Shown: piece after piece, positions 8,656 through 18,415 of the stretch
How positions within the stretch are numbered: the stretch's first letter is position 1
How the letters are laid out: each line of letters starts with the position of its first letter
NCBI GenBank assembly: GCA_030605475.1
Contig: JAUWIG010000048.1
Span: 16,575-80,574 of the forward strand
Length of the DNA: 64,000 nucleotides
Direction of reading: 5' to 3'
Source: Planctomycetota bacterium
Lineage (GTDB): Bacteria > Planctomycetota > Phycisphaerae > Sedimentisphaerales > Anaerobacaceae
Notes under the pieces: generated by a model
Told to the model about the DNA's origin: nothing
The model's database searches: none
The model's input: the letters and a program-made list of their open reading frames with translations, nothing else
Program-made: the position numbers and the translations under genes

Positions 8656-10101
8656 TTATATCGCTTGACCAATTACCCCATTTTCGCTATTTTGAATCAG
8701 CTTTACTTTCAGCAGCTCGTTTTCTTTGAAGCACTTCTTTGTCTTTTCGAGGTGGACCGTAAAATATCTTTGGCTTCGCCCACAGGCTGGTGAGCAGGGG
8801 GGTGATGTTTCTGTTAAAACTGTATCGGTTTGGCTGATGAATTGCTGGCGGAATTTGTAGCCTAATTCGGCGTCGAGCTGGCGCAGTATTTTTGACCTTG
8901 TCTTCGTAACTCTGTTATCTACGGTGGGTTGCAAACCTGCTGCGGCGGTGCCTTTACGTGGCGAAAAGCTGAAAACGTGCATTTTTGCAAAGCCGGCATC
9001 TTTCGCTAAATCGACGGTCGCTTTGAAGTCAGCATCCGTTTCACCCGGAAAACCAACGATAATGTCAACGGTTATGGCAGGCCTGTCGAGCCGGGATTTG
9101 ATTAGCTCAACTTTCTCTTTGAATTCGTCGGCGCTGTATTGTCTGCGCATCTTTTTCAGGATTGCGTTTGAGCCCGACTGCAGTGATAAGTGCAGATGTG
9201 GCATAATGTTATGGTGTTTGCAGAAAGTATCGAGTAATCCCGGCGTTACATCGCCCGGCTCTAATGAGCTAAGTCTGACCCTTGCAAGATTTGGTATTTC
9301 TGCCAGTTTGTCGAGCAGCTCAACGAGTTGTCCGTTTGTCCGGCTGTCCCAGTTTTTTCGTCTCACGCTTCTTCGGCCGTAAGCCCCGAGGCATATTCCT
9401 GTTACGACGATTTCCTTATGTCCGGCTTCAACAAGCTCTTGCGCCTCCTTGATGACCGCCTCGGCGGGCTTGCTGTGAACAAAAGGGCGGGTTTTGGGTA
9501 TGATACAATAGCTGCAGTAGCCGTCGCAGCCATCCTGAACTTTAAGAAATGCCCTGGTATGGCCCTTAAATGATGTTAATGGTGATAGTTTAAGCTGGTT
9601 GGTTAGCTTGTTTTTACACTTGATTTCGGGGTCATTTTCCGCTTTAATGGTGCTGTTTTCGTGGATTTTGGGGCATTTTGAATTAGTGGTGGTCCCGTGC
9701 CTATGCACAGGGGCGGGGTTGGCTGTTCGGCTTAGCGCAGCAGCGTTCAAAGCGGCAGCTTTGGTGGTGGTTATTCGATTTAAGGTGTCAGCGAGGTTGT
9801 TTCGATGTCTAATAAGATGGATGTTTTTATCTGGATTGCCTAATTCGCCGATTTCTACAGTAGGCAGACAGCCGGAAACGATTATAGCCGCGTCAGGGCT
9901 TAGCCTTTGTGCTTTTCGGATGTATCGTCTGCTTTTGGCTGAGGCGGTATGAGTAACGCAGCAGGTATTGATAACAATCAGGTCGGGTTTTTTAGACGTT
10001 TCGACCTGTTCGAGCCCGAGCCGCTCGAGCAGCTCTCGAATCTGCTGACTTTCATATTGATTGACTTTGCAGCCAAATGTATTTATGGAAAAAGTTTTCA
10101 T
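8656..10101 (-). CDS. mtaB: tRNA N6-threonylcarbamoyladenosine (t6A37) methylthiotransferase
   Basis: Radical-SAM enzyme that converts t6A37 to ms2t6A in ANN-reading tRNAs; 481 residues. The N-terminal UPF0004 domain opens with INTFGCKVNQYES and INTCCVTHTASAKSR, whose Cys residues bind the auxiliary cluster. The radical-SAM motif CDGYCSYC lies near residue 190, in VQDGCDGYCSYCIIPKTRP. LSSLEPGDVT, HLHLSLQSGS and VDIIVGFPGETDADF follow in the usual order. A roughly 60-residue Thr/Ala/Asn-rich insert, around LNAAALSRTANPAPVHRHG, separates the first two domains and is unlike the family core. The TRAM-like C-terminus is short. It is transcribed away from the divergent pilM-like operon. Confidence 0.92.
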   Translation of the reverse strand: MKTFSINTFGCKVNQYESQQIRELLERLGLEQVETSKKPDLIVINTCCVTHTASAKSRRYIRKAQRLSPDAAIIVSGCLPTVEIGELGNPDKNIHLIRHRNNLADTLNRITTTKAAALNAAALSRTANPAPVHRHGTTTNSKCPKIHENSTIKAENDPEIKCKNKLTNQLKLSPLTSFKGHTRAFLKVQDGCDGYCSYCIIPKTRPFVHSKPAEAVIKEAQELVEAGHKEIVVTGICLGAYGRRSVRRKNWDSRTNGQLVELLDKLAEIPNLARVRLSSLEPGDVTPGLLDTFCKHHNIMPHLHLSLQSGSNAILKKMRRQYSADEFKEKVELIKSRLDRPAITVDIIVGFPGETDADFKATVDLAKDAGFAKMHVFSFSPRKGTAAAGLQPTVDNRVTKTRSKILRQLDAELGYKFRQQFISQTDTVLTETSPPCSPACGRSQRYFTVHLEKTKKCFKENELLKVKLIQNSENGVIGQAI

Positions 10102-10156
10102 AATATGATATAATTTATATTTGTTGAGATGGATTTACAAGTGTAATTGACCTGGC

Positions 10157-10191
10157 AGCTGGTAGTTCGTAGACTACGAAGTAAAAACTAA
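10157..10191 (+). promoter_or_regulatory. Palindrome in a heptamer array upstream of the PilM-like operon
   Basis: TTCGTAG (10166-10172) and CTACGAA (10174-10180) form a 7-bp inverted repeat with a one-base spacer, centred 33 bp before the start codon. It lies within five 7-bp-phased words (AGCTGGT, AGTTCGT, AGACTAC, GAAGTAA, AAACTAA). It may be an operator or only a chance product of the repeat. The ribosome site GAGAGG follows before the ATG at 10206. Confidence 0.35.
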
Positions 10192-10205
10192 GCGAGAGGT
10201 TTATT

Positions 10206-12383
10206 ATGGTGTTAAAATCCGATGCGGTTTGGGCAATAGATATAGGCAATAATTCTTTAAAAGCACTGCACTTGAGCGTTGCCAGCGGCGTTGTTGAAGT
10301 AATCGGTTTCGACAATATCCAGCACGGCAAAGTTCTTACCGGAAGCGGGATAAAGGCCTCTGAAAGGGACGAGCTGATTGCCTTAAGTCTGCGTCAGTTT
10401 GTAAGGAATAATAATCTTGGCAGAGATGATGTAGTTGTTTCTGTTCCGAGCCAGAACAGTTTTGCGCGTTTTGTGAACCTTCCGCCAGTTGAGCCGAAGC
10501 GCATTCCCGAAATAGTCAGGTTCGAGGCAGCTCAGCAGATTCCTTTTGATATTGATGATGTGCAGTGGGACTGGCAGTTGATGACGGAGGTCGGCGGGCC
10601 TGAAAGCAAGGTTGGCATTTTTGCGATTAAGAATGAAGTAGTCACCTCGGTATTAGAGCACTTTAGCAGAGAAAATGTGACGGTTGGCTATGTTCAGATG
10701 GCGCCGATGGCTCTGTATAATTACGTGGTGTACGACCGTCCTGATTTGGTTAAGTCCGACGACCAAGCCACCGTTGTTCTTAACATAGGAGCGGAAAATA
10801 CCGATTTGGTTGTCTGTACAAAGTCGACAGTTTGGCAGAGAAATGTCCCGATGGGCGGTAATGCTTTTACCAGAGCGATAGCAGATACATTTAAGCTCAA
10901 TTTTGAGAAGGCGGAGAAACTGAAACGTACCGCTCCGATGAGCAAATATGCCCGGCAGATACTGCAGGCGATGAGGCCGGTTTTTACAGATTTAGCTTCC
11001 GAAGTTCAGAGGTCACTTGGCTATTACAAGAGTTCCAATCCCAATACTAAACTAATCAAGGTTATTTCCCTGGGCGGGGGGACGAAGATGCGCGGCCTGC
11101 TTAAGTATCTGCAGCAGACACTTCAGATGCCTATTGAGATGCCGGATTCGTTTAAGAAGCTTACGATAGGTTCATCTGTCTCTGCAGCGAAGTTCCACGA
11201 GAGTGTCTGCGATTTTGGTATTGTTTATGGTCTTGGTTTGCAGGGTTTGGGCCTGGCCAAGATAGGGAGTAACCTGTTACCGCGTAGTATTGCCCGGTCA
11301 ATGGCCTGGGCAGGTAAAGCCAAGCACTTTACTGCTGCGGCGTGTGTACTGCTTCTGGTTTTAGTATTGTCCTTTGGGAGAACGATTTTCGACAAGGCCA
11401 ATTACAGCGATAAAGCAGACGTGCGTCAGAAAGTCAGCAGTATTGTTAAGACAGCCGGCCGGGCCCGTGACAAGCTCAAAGCCCAAGAAAGTAAAGGTGT
11501 AGGTTTCGAAGCGACAATACAAAAGGCATTTGAACCTTTTAATTATCGTAATGTGGTTCCACTATTGCATCAAACCATAATATCAGCCTTGCCAAACGAA
11601 AAAAACAATCCCGAGCAAGAAGGTCTTTATAAGGCTTTTGACGAGGCGCGAGTAGAAGATGTTTTGGGGGTTTCCCGTGAGGAACGAAAGCAGATATTTG
11701 TAACGAGTATGTCAGTTTGCTTTACAAATGATGTTGCGACTGCGAGGTTTGGTAGTCCGGGCAGGGGTAAAAGGAGGAGAGGCAGCGATTATGAGGACGA
11801 TTATGATGACGATTATGGAGGGGGAGCTAAGTATAGAGTGGTGGGGTATTCAAGAGTCGGAACAGGTGCCGCTGCGGGAGCGGAGATGTGGGAAGGGGCT
11901 GGATTTGTAGTAACTATAGCTGGGTACAGTCCCTATAAAAACATAGGTGAATTGATGGACCCTGCCGGAGTGGAAGACGACCAGAGTAGATGGGGGGTTA
12001 TTACCCGTCTGATGCATCTTGATGATATTACTGATGGGAACAGCCCATTTAAGCTGTACAAGAAGACCGAGGTCGAGCATTTTAAGTTGGAAACAGGTGA
12101 AGTGGATTGGGATGCTGAGATGCCTGCAGGGATAGGGCTTGAGGATGTCAGATTTGAAAAAGCAAGGGTAGAAAAGGCAAGGCATAGGGGCAGTGGTGAG
12201 CGGGTTTTGATTGACCCTATGACAAAAGAGATTATCAGTAAGGTTGTTGAGTTTGACGAGTACGGAAGAGAGAAGATAGACAAGTCTGGCAACATTGTCC
12301 ATAAAGTCAACGACCATTGGTTCATATTAAATGTTAAATTTCTCTGGAAAGAAGCACCGGAGGAGATTGAAAGTAGTGTATAG
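10206..12383 (+). CDS. PilM-like actin-fold ATPase with GspL-like membrane extension
   Basis: Inner-membrane scaffold of a type IV pilus or type II secretion-like machine, 725 residues. Residues 1-360 are a PilM/FtsA-like actin fold: AIDIGNNSLKALHLS (phosphate 1), VVLNIGAENTDLVV (phosphate 2) and ISLGGGTKMRGLLKYL (adenosine site). A transmembrane segment, ACVLLLVLVLSFGRTIF, lies near 375-395, and about 330 extracytoplasmic residues follow. The acidic RGSDYEDDYDDDYGGG stretch near residue 515 looks like a linker. Normal PilM is about 350 residues and cytosolic; one polypeptide with cytoplasmic actin fold, membrane helix and periplasmic part is the GspL (PilM-PilN) plan. It is distinct from the PilM at 23283-24425. 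It leads an apparent three-gene operon. Family assignment is firm; the exact machine is inferred. Confidence 0.8.
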   Translation: MVLKSDAVWAIDIGNNSLKALHLSVASGVVEVIGFDNIQHGKVLTGSGIKASERDELIALSLRQFVRNNNLGRDDVVVSVPSQNSFARFVNLPPVEPKRIPEIVRFEAAQQIPFDIDDVQWDWQLMTEVGGPESKVGIFAIKNEVVTSVLEHFSRENVTVGYVQMAPMALYNYVVYDRPDLVKSDDQATVVLNIGAENTDLVVCTKSTVWQRNVPMGGNAFTRAIADTFKLNFEKAEKLKRTAPMSKYARQILQAMRPVFTDLASEVQRSLGYYKSSNPNTKLIKVISLGGGTKMRGLLKYLQQTLQMPIEMPDSFKKLTIGSSVSAAKFHESVCDFGIVYGLGLQGLGLAKIGSNLLPRSIARSMAWAGKAKHFTAAACVLLLVLVLSFGRTIFDKANYSDKADVRQKVSSIVKTAGRARDKLKAQESKGVGFEATIQKAFEPFNYRNVVPLLHQTIISALPNEKNNPEQEGLYKAFDEARVEDVLGVSREERKQIFVTSMSVCFTNDVATARFGSPGRGKRRRGSDYEDDYDDDYGGGAKYRVVGYSRVGTGAAAGAEMWEGAGFVVTIAGYSPYKNIGELMDPAGVEDDQSRWGVITRLMHLDDITDGNSPFKLYKKTEVEHFKLETGEVDWDAEMPAGIGLEDVRFEKARVEKARHRGSGERVLIDPMTKEIISKVVEFDEYGREKIDKSGNIVHKVNDHWFILNVKFLWKEAPEEIESSV

Positions 12384-12422
12384 GCGCTTAGCGTATTTGC
12401 TGTCATCTATCGACTAAGCGCC
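12383..12422 (+). other. Inverted repeat after the PilM-like gene
   Basis: GGCGCTTAG (12383-12391), overlapping the stop codon, pairs with CTAAGCGCC (12414-12422) across 22 bases. No T-run follows, so it is a hairpin of unknown role, perhaps an mRNA processing or stability element, rather than a clear terminator. Confidence 0.45.
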
Positions 12423-12560
12423 GGTGGAGTAGGTTGGTGAACTAAAAAGGTGATTAGATTCAGGCTGCTAAGGCGCAAATTAAGAAGGTAGAAGTAAAAA
12501 GGCAAGAGGAAAAACTTTTTACCTTGCGTTGGTGTCCTGGGGACGAAAAAAGGATTCATA

Positions 12561-13793
12561 ATGGATATCCCAAAATTTGGTGATTTTATACGAAAACTAA
12601 GTGTTATTAGGAATTATTCGTCACTGCTGGTGCCGGTTGTTGTAGGGCTGGTTTGTGTACTTGTTTTTGTTGTTACACTATTGATGGGCAGTAAGTTTAA
12701 GGAGGAAATAGCCAAGGAAAGTGTCCCGATAGGCAAGAAAGTTAAATCGCTGAGCAAAAGTGTCGTTTCCAGAGACCAATGGAGCGAAGAGGAAAAGTAT
12801 CAGCGGGCTTATGAGGAAGATGCCAATCAAATAGCACTTTTAGCCGAGCAAAGCACTCAAAGGCAGTTATTAAGCTATAAGATATTTCCTGAGCCGAAAG
12901 ATACCTCTACGTTGATTTTCGAGGGATTCGGCTGGCAGTTTCGAGACAAAGTAGAGAGTCTAATTGACCGTGTAAATGCGCGTGATTGTCCTACAGATGC
13001 CGAGTTGCAGAGAAGTTTGCAAAGCTCCGGTTCATTAGGCCCCCGTCTTGGCGGGCGAAGATTATCGAGGAGTTTGGGCGAGCTTGGTGCTACGATAAGG
13101 GACGTTCTTTGCCGAGCGAAAGCAGAGTCTGCTTCTGTTTATGCTAATCCAGTTGGTTTGAGTGGGTACGAGTTCTGGAGAGAATACAAATATGCCACCT
13201 CCGGCAGTTGGGACGAGGCGGTTAAGGACTGCTGGTATTGGCAATTGGCTTATTGGGTCATCGAAGATGTCATCGATACGATAGGCGCTTTGAATTCCGG
13301 GTCGAATAGCGTTTTCACATCGCCGGTCAAACGGCTTATGAGCGTAGATTTCATTATGGGCGGCAGGGGGGTGAGGTCTGGAGGAAGAACAACTGGTAGT
13401 CCAAGTTATGTTTTTTCAATTGAAGAAGGTCTTACAATGCCCTGGACGGGTAGGGTTTGCAATGATGGCATTGATGTTGTGCATTTCAATGTTGTTGTTG
13501 TGGTTAGTGCAGAGTCGGTTTTGCCGTTTATGCAGCAACTTTGCAGTGCCAAGCGACATAAATTCAAAGGGTATTTCGGCGATGAGCAGGAGCAGACCTT
13601 TAAGCATAATCAGATAACGATTTTAGAAAGTAATATTGGGTCAGTTGACCGGGCAGATGAAACTCATGAGCTCTACCGCTACGGCGAAGATGCTGTGGTA
13701 GAATTGGATTTAATTTGCGAATATATCTTTAACAAAAACGGCTATGATGCAATTAAGCCTGAATCAATTAAAAGACTCGCGAGTGGTGGATAG
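12561..13793 (+). CDS. Single-pass membrane protein of the PilM-like operon (unknown)
   Basis: No family recognised. The 410-residue product has a short basic cytoplasmic N-terminus, one transmembrane helix at about residues 21-43 (LLVPVVVGLVCVLVFVVTLL), then a charged, probably coiled region and about 300 extracytoplasmic residues. That topology matches PilN/PilO or GspM of pilus and secretion platforms, and it follows a GspL-like gene by 177 bp on the same strand. A role in the same inner-membrane complex is therefore an inference from topology and context only. A ribosome site AAAAGG precedes the ATG. Some regions (GSLGPRLGGRRLSRSLGE) look flexible. Confidence 0.65.
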   Translation: MDIPKFGDFIRKLSVIRNYSSLLVPVVVGLVCVLVFVVTLLMGSKFKEEIAKESVPIGKKVKSLSKSVVSRDQWSEEEKYQRAYEEDANQIALLAEQSTQRQLLSYKIFPEPKDTSTLIFEGFGWQFRDKVESLIDRVNARDCPTDAELQRSLQSSGSLGPRLGGRRLSRSLGELGATIRDVLCRAKAESASVYANPVGLSGYEFWREYKYATSGSWDEAVKDCWYWQLAYWVIEDVIDTIGALNSGSNSVFTSPVKRLMSVDFIMGGRGVRSGGRTTGSPSYVFSIEEGLTMPWTGRVCNDGIDVVHFNVVVVVSAESVLPFMQQLCSAKRHKFKGYFGDEQEQTFKHNQITILESNIGSVDRADETHELYRYGEDAVVELDLICEYIFNKNGYDAIKPESIKRLASGG

Positions 13794-13802
13794 TGAGTCG
13801 GG

Positions 13803-13844
13803 CCACGAACCACGAGATGCGAGATACGTAATGTGAGATACGAG
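13803..13844. repeat. Heptamer-phased array abutting a start codon
   Basis: Six 7-bp words in strict phase (CCACGAA, CCACGAG, ATGCGAG, ATACGTA, ATGTGAG, ATACGAG) end two bases before the ATG of the next gene. The array occupies the place where a ribosome site would be expected. Confidence 0.65.
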
Positions 13845-13846
13845 AT

Positions 13847-15775
13847 ATGGGTAGAAAAGGCGGTAATTTTTTCGAAGAACATGTTGAAAAGATGGTCTTT
13901 GCCATTGTTGGGGTTGTCTGTATATGGCTTTTGATTACCCGTGTTCTTTTCAGTCCCAGCTGCGTCGAATACGAGGGTAAGAAGTTTAGTTCTGGTAATA
14001 TTGATAATTACATAAGCGAGCAGGCAGAGCTTTTGGAGGACAAGCTGGACCACAAGCCCGAGCTGTCGCAGACATATAGGCGGAGATTAAGCGAATTTAT
14101 TGCTCTGGTGGACTCAGCCATACGTGAGATTGATGTTGGCCTCAGTCTGCCGCAACCTAATAGAGTAATGGAAGTAAATGTTAGAAGGGCATATCATATT
14201 CCGCAGATTAGTGAGGTCAACGAGGTATCAGTTGAGCATATCAGGGCAGTTGCTTATGTTCCTACCGAAAAGATTACCGAAGAGAATATTTATGATAGAG
14301 CTGAGCATGAGCCGAACGACCTTGATTTTGTGACTGTGGAAGCGAAGTTTGGTGTTGTTGGATTGTATGTGGATTTTTATGAAAGTTTTGCCGGTGATAA
14401 TGTTCCTGACCAATGGCGTGACCCGTGCCTTGCTGACCCGATTTTTGCGGCAGTGCAGTTGCAAAGACGAGAGCTGCTCTCTGAGCCCAACGGTAGTTGG
14501 AGTGATTGGCAAATCGTGCCTCGAACCAGGATTGACCATCGCAAAGGAATGTTTGAGGTTATAGAAGATGTTGAAGAGCTGCCGGTGGGTGGAATAAAAG
14601 TGCGTCTGATTCAATTTGATGATGTGCAGGTGAGAATGGACCTGCTGCAGCCGCAGGCTTATAAGATTGCGTCTGCAGAGGAGGAGTGGTTTCCTCCGTC
14701 ATTGCATAAGAGATTTGTAAAGATGCAGAGCGATTTAGAAGCGCAAGAGAAGCGTAAAGCCAGAGCGGCAAAAAGGGAGGAGCGTGAAAAAGGTCAGTCA
14801 GGGCGGCGCAGCAAGATATCACAAACAAGAGTACGTTCGACAGCGGTAGGTGATGAGTATGGTGATATGGATGAATATTCTGATGCTGAAGTGTCTTCAA
14901 GGAAAACTTCTGCAAGAAGAGCCCGTATGGAGCGTTTGAGTGAGCGATTGAGTGAGCGCTTGAGCGAGAAAGAACGTCTGGAAAAAAGCAGAGAGAGAGG
15001 GACTTTAAAGATAGAAACGATAGGTGATATTTATGATGAATTAGGTGGGATTTTGATTACCGAGCAAAGTGACCTTGGCAAGATGCGTGAGCCGTTGGTG
15101 TTTTGGGCGCATGATGACACTGTTGAGCTGGGGAGGAGCTACCAATACAGAATTCGGTTTGGTGTTTTTAATCCGGTAGCCGGGACGAATCAGTTCAGCG
15201 AGCAAGACAAACACTTCAAGAGCAAAGCCATTTTATGGAGCGAGTTTTCCGGCATAACGGAGACAGTAGAGATTCCGAAGAGGTTGTACTTTTTCCCGCG
15301 TGCTATACAAGAGCTTGCCAGGACTGTGACGGTGACAGTCTGCCGGTATGCGTTGGGTTATTGGCATAGTAAGGACTTTACGGTCAAGCAGGGAGAGGTT
15401 ATAGGCAAGGTTGTTGAGTCCGAGGTTACAGAGGATGAAGTGAAGAAGAATATTACAGTGCCGGAGACAATTAATTATGCTACTAGAGTAGTTTTGGTGG
15501 ATGTTATACCTATTAATGATTGGTGGGGCAGGAGGAGTCTGCGCCCCAGACATTATTTTGATATGCTTTACAGCTTTGATGGGACGCACATAGAGCGCAT
15601 ACCTATTAAAACGAGGTATTGGGCTGAAGAATTGCAGGCCAAGTTTAATGAAATCAAGAAATCCGAAAAAGAGCCGAAAGAACCTTTGCGAGTGTGGGGC
15701 AGTAGACGTCGTGGATACAGGCGGGCTGTTCCTGGGCTGGAATATGAGGACCTCGATGAGTCAGGTGAATGGTAA
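13847..15775 (+). CDS. Membrane-anchored protein of the PilM-like operon (unknown)
   Basis: No family recognised; 642 residues. One transmembrane helix at about residues 16-34 (MVFAIVGVVCIWLLITRVLF) is followed by a Cys and a long extracytoplasmic part. Residues 295-385 are highly charged and probably coiled coil, including a 12-bp DNA repeat giving ERLSERLSERLSEKERLE at 14931-14970. The C-terminal 230 residues (from about LVFWAHDDTVELGRSYQYRI) look like a folded beta-rich domain. It lies 53 bp after the previous gene and is probably cotranscribed, completing a GspL-like / PilO-like / large anchor-protein trio. No clear ribosome site: a heptamer array runs up to the ATG. A later start is possible but would lose the membrane anchor. 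Confidence 0.65.
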   Translation: MGRKGGNFFEEHVEKMVFAIVGVVCIWLLITRVLFSPSCVEYEGKKFSSGNIDNYISEQAELLEDKLDHKPELSQTYRRRLSEFIALVDSAIREIDVGLSLPQPNRVMEVNVRRAYHIPQISEVNEVSVEHIRAVAYVPTEKITEENIYDRAEHEPNDLDFVTVEAKFGVVGLYVDFYESFAGDNVPDQWRDPCLADPIFAAVQLQRRELLSEPNGSWSDWQIVPRTRIDHRKGMFEVIEDVEELPVGGIKVRLIQFDDVQVRMDLLQPQAYKIASAEEEWFPPSLHKRFVKMQSDLEAQEKRKARAAKREEREKGQSGRRSKISQTRVRSTAVGDEYGDMDEYSDAEVSSRKTSARRARMERLSERLSERLSEKERLEKSRERGTLKIETIGDIYDELGGILITEQSDLGKMREPLVFWAHDDTVELGRSYQYRIRFGVFNPVAGTNQFSEQDKHFKSKAILWSEFSGITETVEIPKRLYFFPRAIQELARTVTVTVCRYALGYWHSKDFTVKQGEVIGKVVESEVTEDEVKKNITVPETINYATRVVLVDVIPINDWWGRRSLRPRHYFDMLYSFDGTHIERIPIKTRYWAEELQAKFNEIKKSEKEPKEPLRVWGSRRRGYRRAVPGLEYEDLDESGEW

Positions 15776-15817
15776 ATATCAGGGATAACTTTGTGGGTTT
15801 TTGAGGATATGTATTAA

Positions 15818-18391
15818 TTAGTCTGAGATACCGATATCCACCTGCGGGGGCATAAGCTTAAGTGAGCGTAGCTGAAGTGCTGATTCGAGTGAGGCAAGCT
15901 GCTGCTCACAATCGATAGTTATCTCAAACTCGTCCGGAGGTATCAAATCTATAAAATTGTCACTAAATTGCGCGGACGTCCCGGCATGCCGGCACTGTAT
16001 TTGTACATCTTTTGCAACTGTGTTTGACTTGAGGTTGAGTTTCCAGAGCTTGTCGGTTATTTGGGATAGGCGTTTGGTAATTTCTACTTCAGGCCAATCG
16101 ATATATTTGTCGGGCAGGTAAAAGAATAGATTTTCTGAGATTTTTTTGCCGTTTTTTTCCATCAGCAGATGTAAGGCTGATTTGTCCGGATTGGTTGGAA
16201 AAACAATCGCTTTTGGAAGTTTAAGCGGGGCAGAAGTAGTAAACGGGGCAATCGCAATTGGAGACGCAACCTGGTCAAGTGGAGACCCAAATAAATCAAT
16301 CAGTCGGCAATTTAGCGTAGCAGTTATTGGCTGATTGCTGTCGTTTACTACAATAACACTAATCGATTGCAGTTTCGAAGACAAGCCGGCTTGTGCTTTG
16401 TCCAATTCGGGTACAGCTGCAATCAACAGCTTTGAAAAAAACCGTTTTGCGTAATAGTAGAGCGCTTTCGGCCTTTTTCTATAGTCTATTGCCGACCAGC
16501 TTATTGCCGGACAGCAGTCGTTGAACTGCCAGAATAATACGCCGTTGTTTTTAGAATTGTGTGCCCTTAGGTGTTCGACATATGCCTTGACGGCACGAGC
16601 CTGCGTGATTTGTGACAAATACGCGAACTGCTCAAGATTTTCAGCGGCGCCGAATAAATCGCCCACATAACGATATAAGCGACTGTTGCCGTCTAATTGA
16701 TAGTTGTGTTTTTCGATTAGGAAGCTTCCGATGCGTAGTTGGTCAGGAGGACAAAGATTTTTGATGGTTTCCATACGTGGCAGTGATTGTAGGCCGAATT
16801 CTGTAACAAATGTGGGGATATTTTGAGGCGGGCAGAGATATTGTCGAATCGGCTGATGGCCTGACCAAACGTCCCATTGGTGTGTTGTTAGGGGTTGGTT
16901 GATTTTGAGTTTGTCTCTTTGGCCAAGCGGTGTTGTTGGGATGTAATCGGTGTCGGGGTCCAGGTCGGCAACGAGTCTCGGCAGTAGTTGATGGTAGATT
17001 GCTTTGCCATAAAATTTTCTGCCCTTGCCGAGTTTTCCGGTGCTGTGCATCCAGTCGATTTCGTTGTTGCCGCACCACAAAGCTAAGCATGGGTGATTGC
17101 GGAGCTGCTTTATAATGGCGGTTGCTTCGTTTTTTACTTCGGTCAGGAACCATTGTCGGTCCGGGTAGTATGCGCAGGCGAACATAAAATCCTGCCAGAC
17201 CATTATTCCGAGCTGGTCGCAGAGCTCATAAAATTCGCCTGCTTCGTAGTAGCCGCCGCCCCATATACGAAGCATATTTATATTGGATTCGGCTGCGGCG
17301 AGCAGGAGTTTGTGATAATCGCCACTGGTGACCGAACCTGCAAATATAGAGGCCGGTACCCAGTTTGCACCCTTGGCGAAAATGGGTTGGCCGTTTACTT
17401 CAAACTGGAATTTTTCGCCGTCCCTTCGCTTTGCTCGAGGGTATGGTTCGTCCGAAGAGCGATTGAGCTTTACGGTTCTTATCCCGAATCTTTTTTGTGC
17501 CTGGTCTATGATTTCATCACCGCTTAGCAGTTTAAGGCCGAGTAGGTAGAGATGCTGCCGACCATATCCGGCCGGCCACCAAAGGAACGGTCTTTCAATA
17601 CGAATTACCGTTGATTGAGAGCATTCACCGGGGCTGAAAGTCAGGTTGTGCTCAATCGTTTTGTCGAGACAGGACAAGGTTAGCTTGCAAAGGAACTCTT
17701 TTCTTGTCACTGTGTCCAGCTTTATGGCGACTTTAATGTCGGCGTAGTGCTGATTGCAGCCTATTGTTCGGATATGCAGGTCGGCGAGTCTGGCTTTTTT
17801 AGTGCCTTCGAGGCGGACCGGTCGCCAGATTCCGCAGCCGGGCAGAGCAGGACAGAAGTCCCAACCAAATTGGTACTGGGCTTTTCTTATGTAAACGCGA
17901 TACGGATTTCTAAAATCCGATTCACTAAACGAGGTGTATCGGTTCATTAGCTTTCCGGCGTATTGGATTGCGGGCTCGAATTTGACCAGCAGCGAATTGT
18001 TTCGCGGCTTCAAGAATGGTGTTACATCAAACCGAAAAGGGGTGAACATATTATTTGTTCTGCCGATGAGTTTATTGTTGAGCCAGATGCTGGCAATTGT
18101 GTCCAGGCCGTCGAAAACCAGGTCAACGCGGTCGCAGTTGAGCAGTTCTGTGGGGGCGTCGAAAATTTTTCTGTATATCCAGGGTCTTTCGCTGACCCAG
18201 GAGAAATTTTCCGGGTGGGCGTTAATGTCAGCCTGTTTTATTTGACCGGCTGCGATTAGGCTATTAAAGATTGAGCAGGGGACGCTGGTTGTCTGCCAGT
18301 GAGCAGAATCGATGTCGCGCATTCGCCGGGCCGAAAGCGGATAGTCCTTAAATTCCCATTTTCCTGTCAGTTCCAGAGATATTTTGGGCAT
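15818..18391 (-). CDS. Beta-mannosidase, glycoside hydrolase family 2
   Basis: Exo-acting hydrolase releasing mannose from beta-mannosides; 857 residues, normal for GH2 beta-mannosidases. The N-terminal sugar-binding domain has LTGKWEFKDYPLSARR and FSWVSERPWIYRKIF. The TIM barrel follows, with NMLRIWGGGYYEAGEFYELCDQLGI-type sequence. The acid/base Glu is in WCGNNEIDWM near residue 445 and the nucleophile Glu in FVTEFGLQSLP near 531. No signal peptide is seen, so it is probably cytoplasmic and acts on imported mannooligosaccharides. It is last in a minus-strand run after the secretin, but a 320-bp spacer with a MITE-like element separates them, so it probably has its own promoter. A GH130-like gene at 61.2 kb would be a functional partner. 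Confidence 0.9.
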   Translation of the reverse strand: MPKISLELTGKWEFKDYPLSARRMRDIDSAHWQTTSVPCSIFNSLIAAGQIKQADINAHPENFSWVSERPWIYRKIFDAPTELLNCDRVDLVFDGLDTIASIWLNNKLIGRTNNMFTPFRFDVTPFLKPRNNSLLVKFEPAIQYAGKLMNRYTSFSESDFRNPYRVYIRKAQYQFGWDFCPALPGCGIWRPVRLEGTKKARLADLHIRTIGCNQHYADIKVAIKLDTVTRKEFLCKLTLSCLDKTIEHNLTFSPGECSQSTVIRIERPFLWWPAGYGRQHLYLLGLKLLSGDEIIDQAQKRFGIRTVKLNRSSDEPYPRAKRRDGEKFQFEVNGQPIFAKGANWVPASIFAGSVTSGDYHKLLLAAAESNINMLRIWGGGYYEAGEFYELCDQLGIMVWQDFMFACAYYPDRQWFLTEVKNEATAIIKQLRNHPCLALWCGNNEIDWMHSTGKLGKGRKFYGKAIYHQLLPRLVADLDPDTDYIPTTPLGQRDKLKINQPLTTHQWDVWSGHQPIRQYLCPPQNIPTFVTEFGLQSLPRMETIKNLCPPDQLRIGSFLIEKHNYQLDGNSRLYRYVGDLFGAAENLEQFAYLSQITQARAVKAYVEHLRAHNSKNNGVLFWQFNDCCPAISWSAIDYRKRPKALYYYAKRFFSKLLIAAVPELDKAQAGLSSKLQSISVIVVNDSNQPITATLNCRLIDLFGSPLDQVASPIAIAPFTTSAPLKLPKAIVFPTNPDKSALHLLMEKNGKKISENLFFYLPDKYIDWPEVEITKRLSQITDKLWKLNLKSNTVAKDVQIQCRHAGTSAQFSDNFIDLIPPDEFEITIDCEQQLASLESALQLRSLKLMPPQVDIGISD

Positions 18392-18415
18392 CGAAAGTTA
18401 CTCCGTCTTAGAGTC

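Noticed and set aside
9560..9800. Intein or second domain in MtaB
   Set aside because: The extra 60 residues between UPF0004 and radical-SAM domains are low-complexity and carry no splicing motifs.
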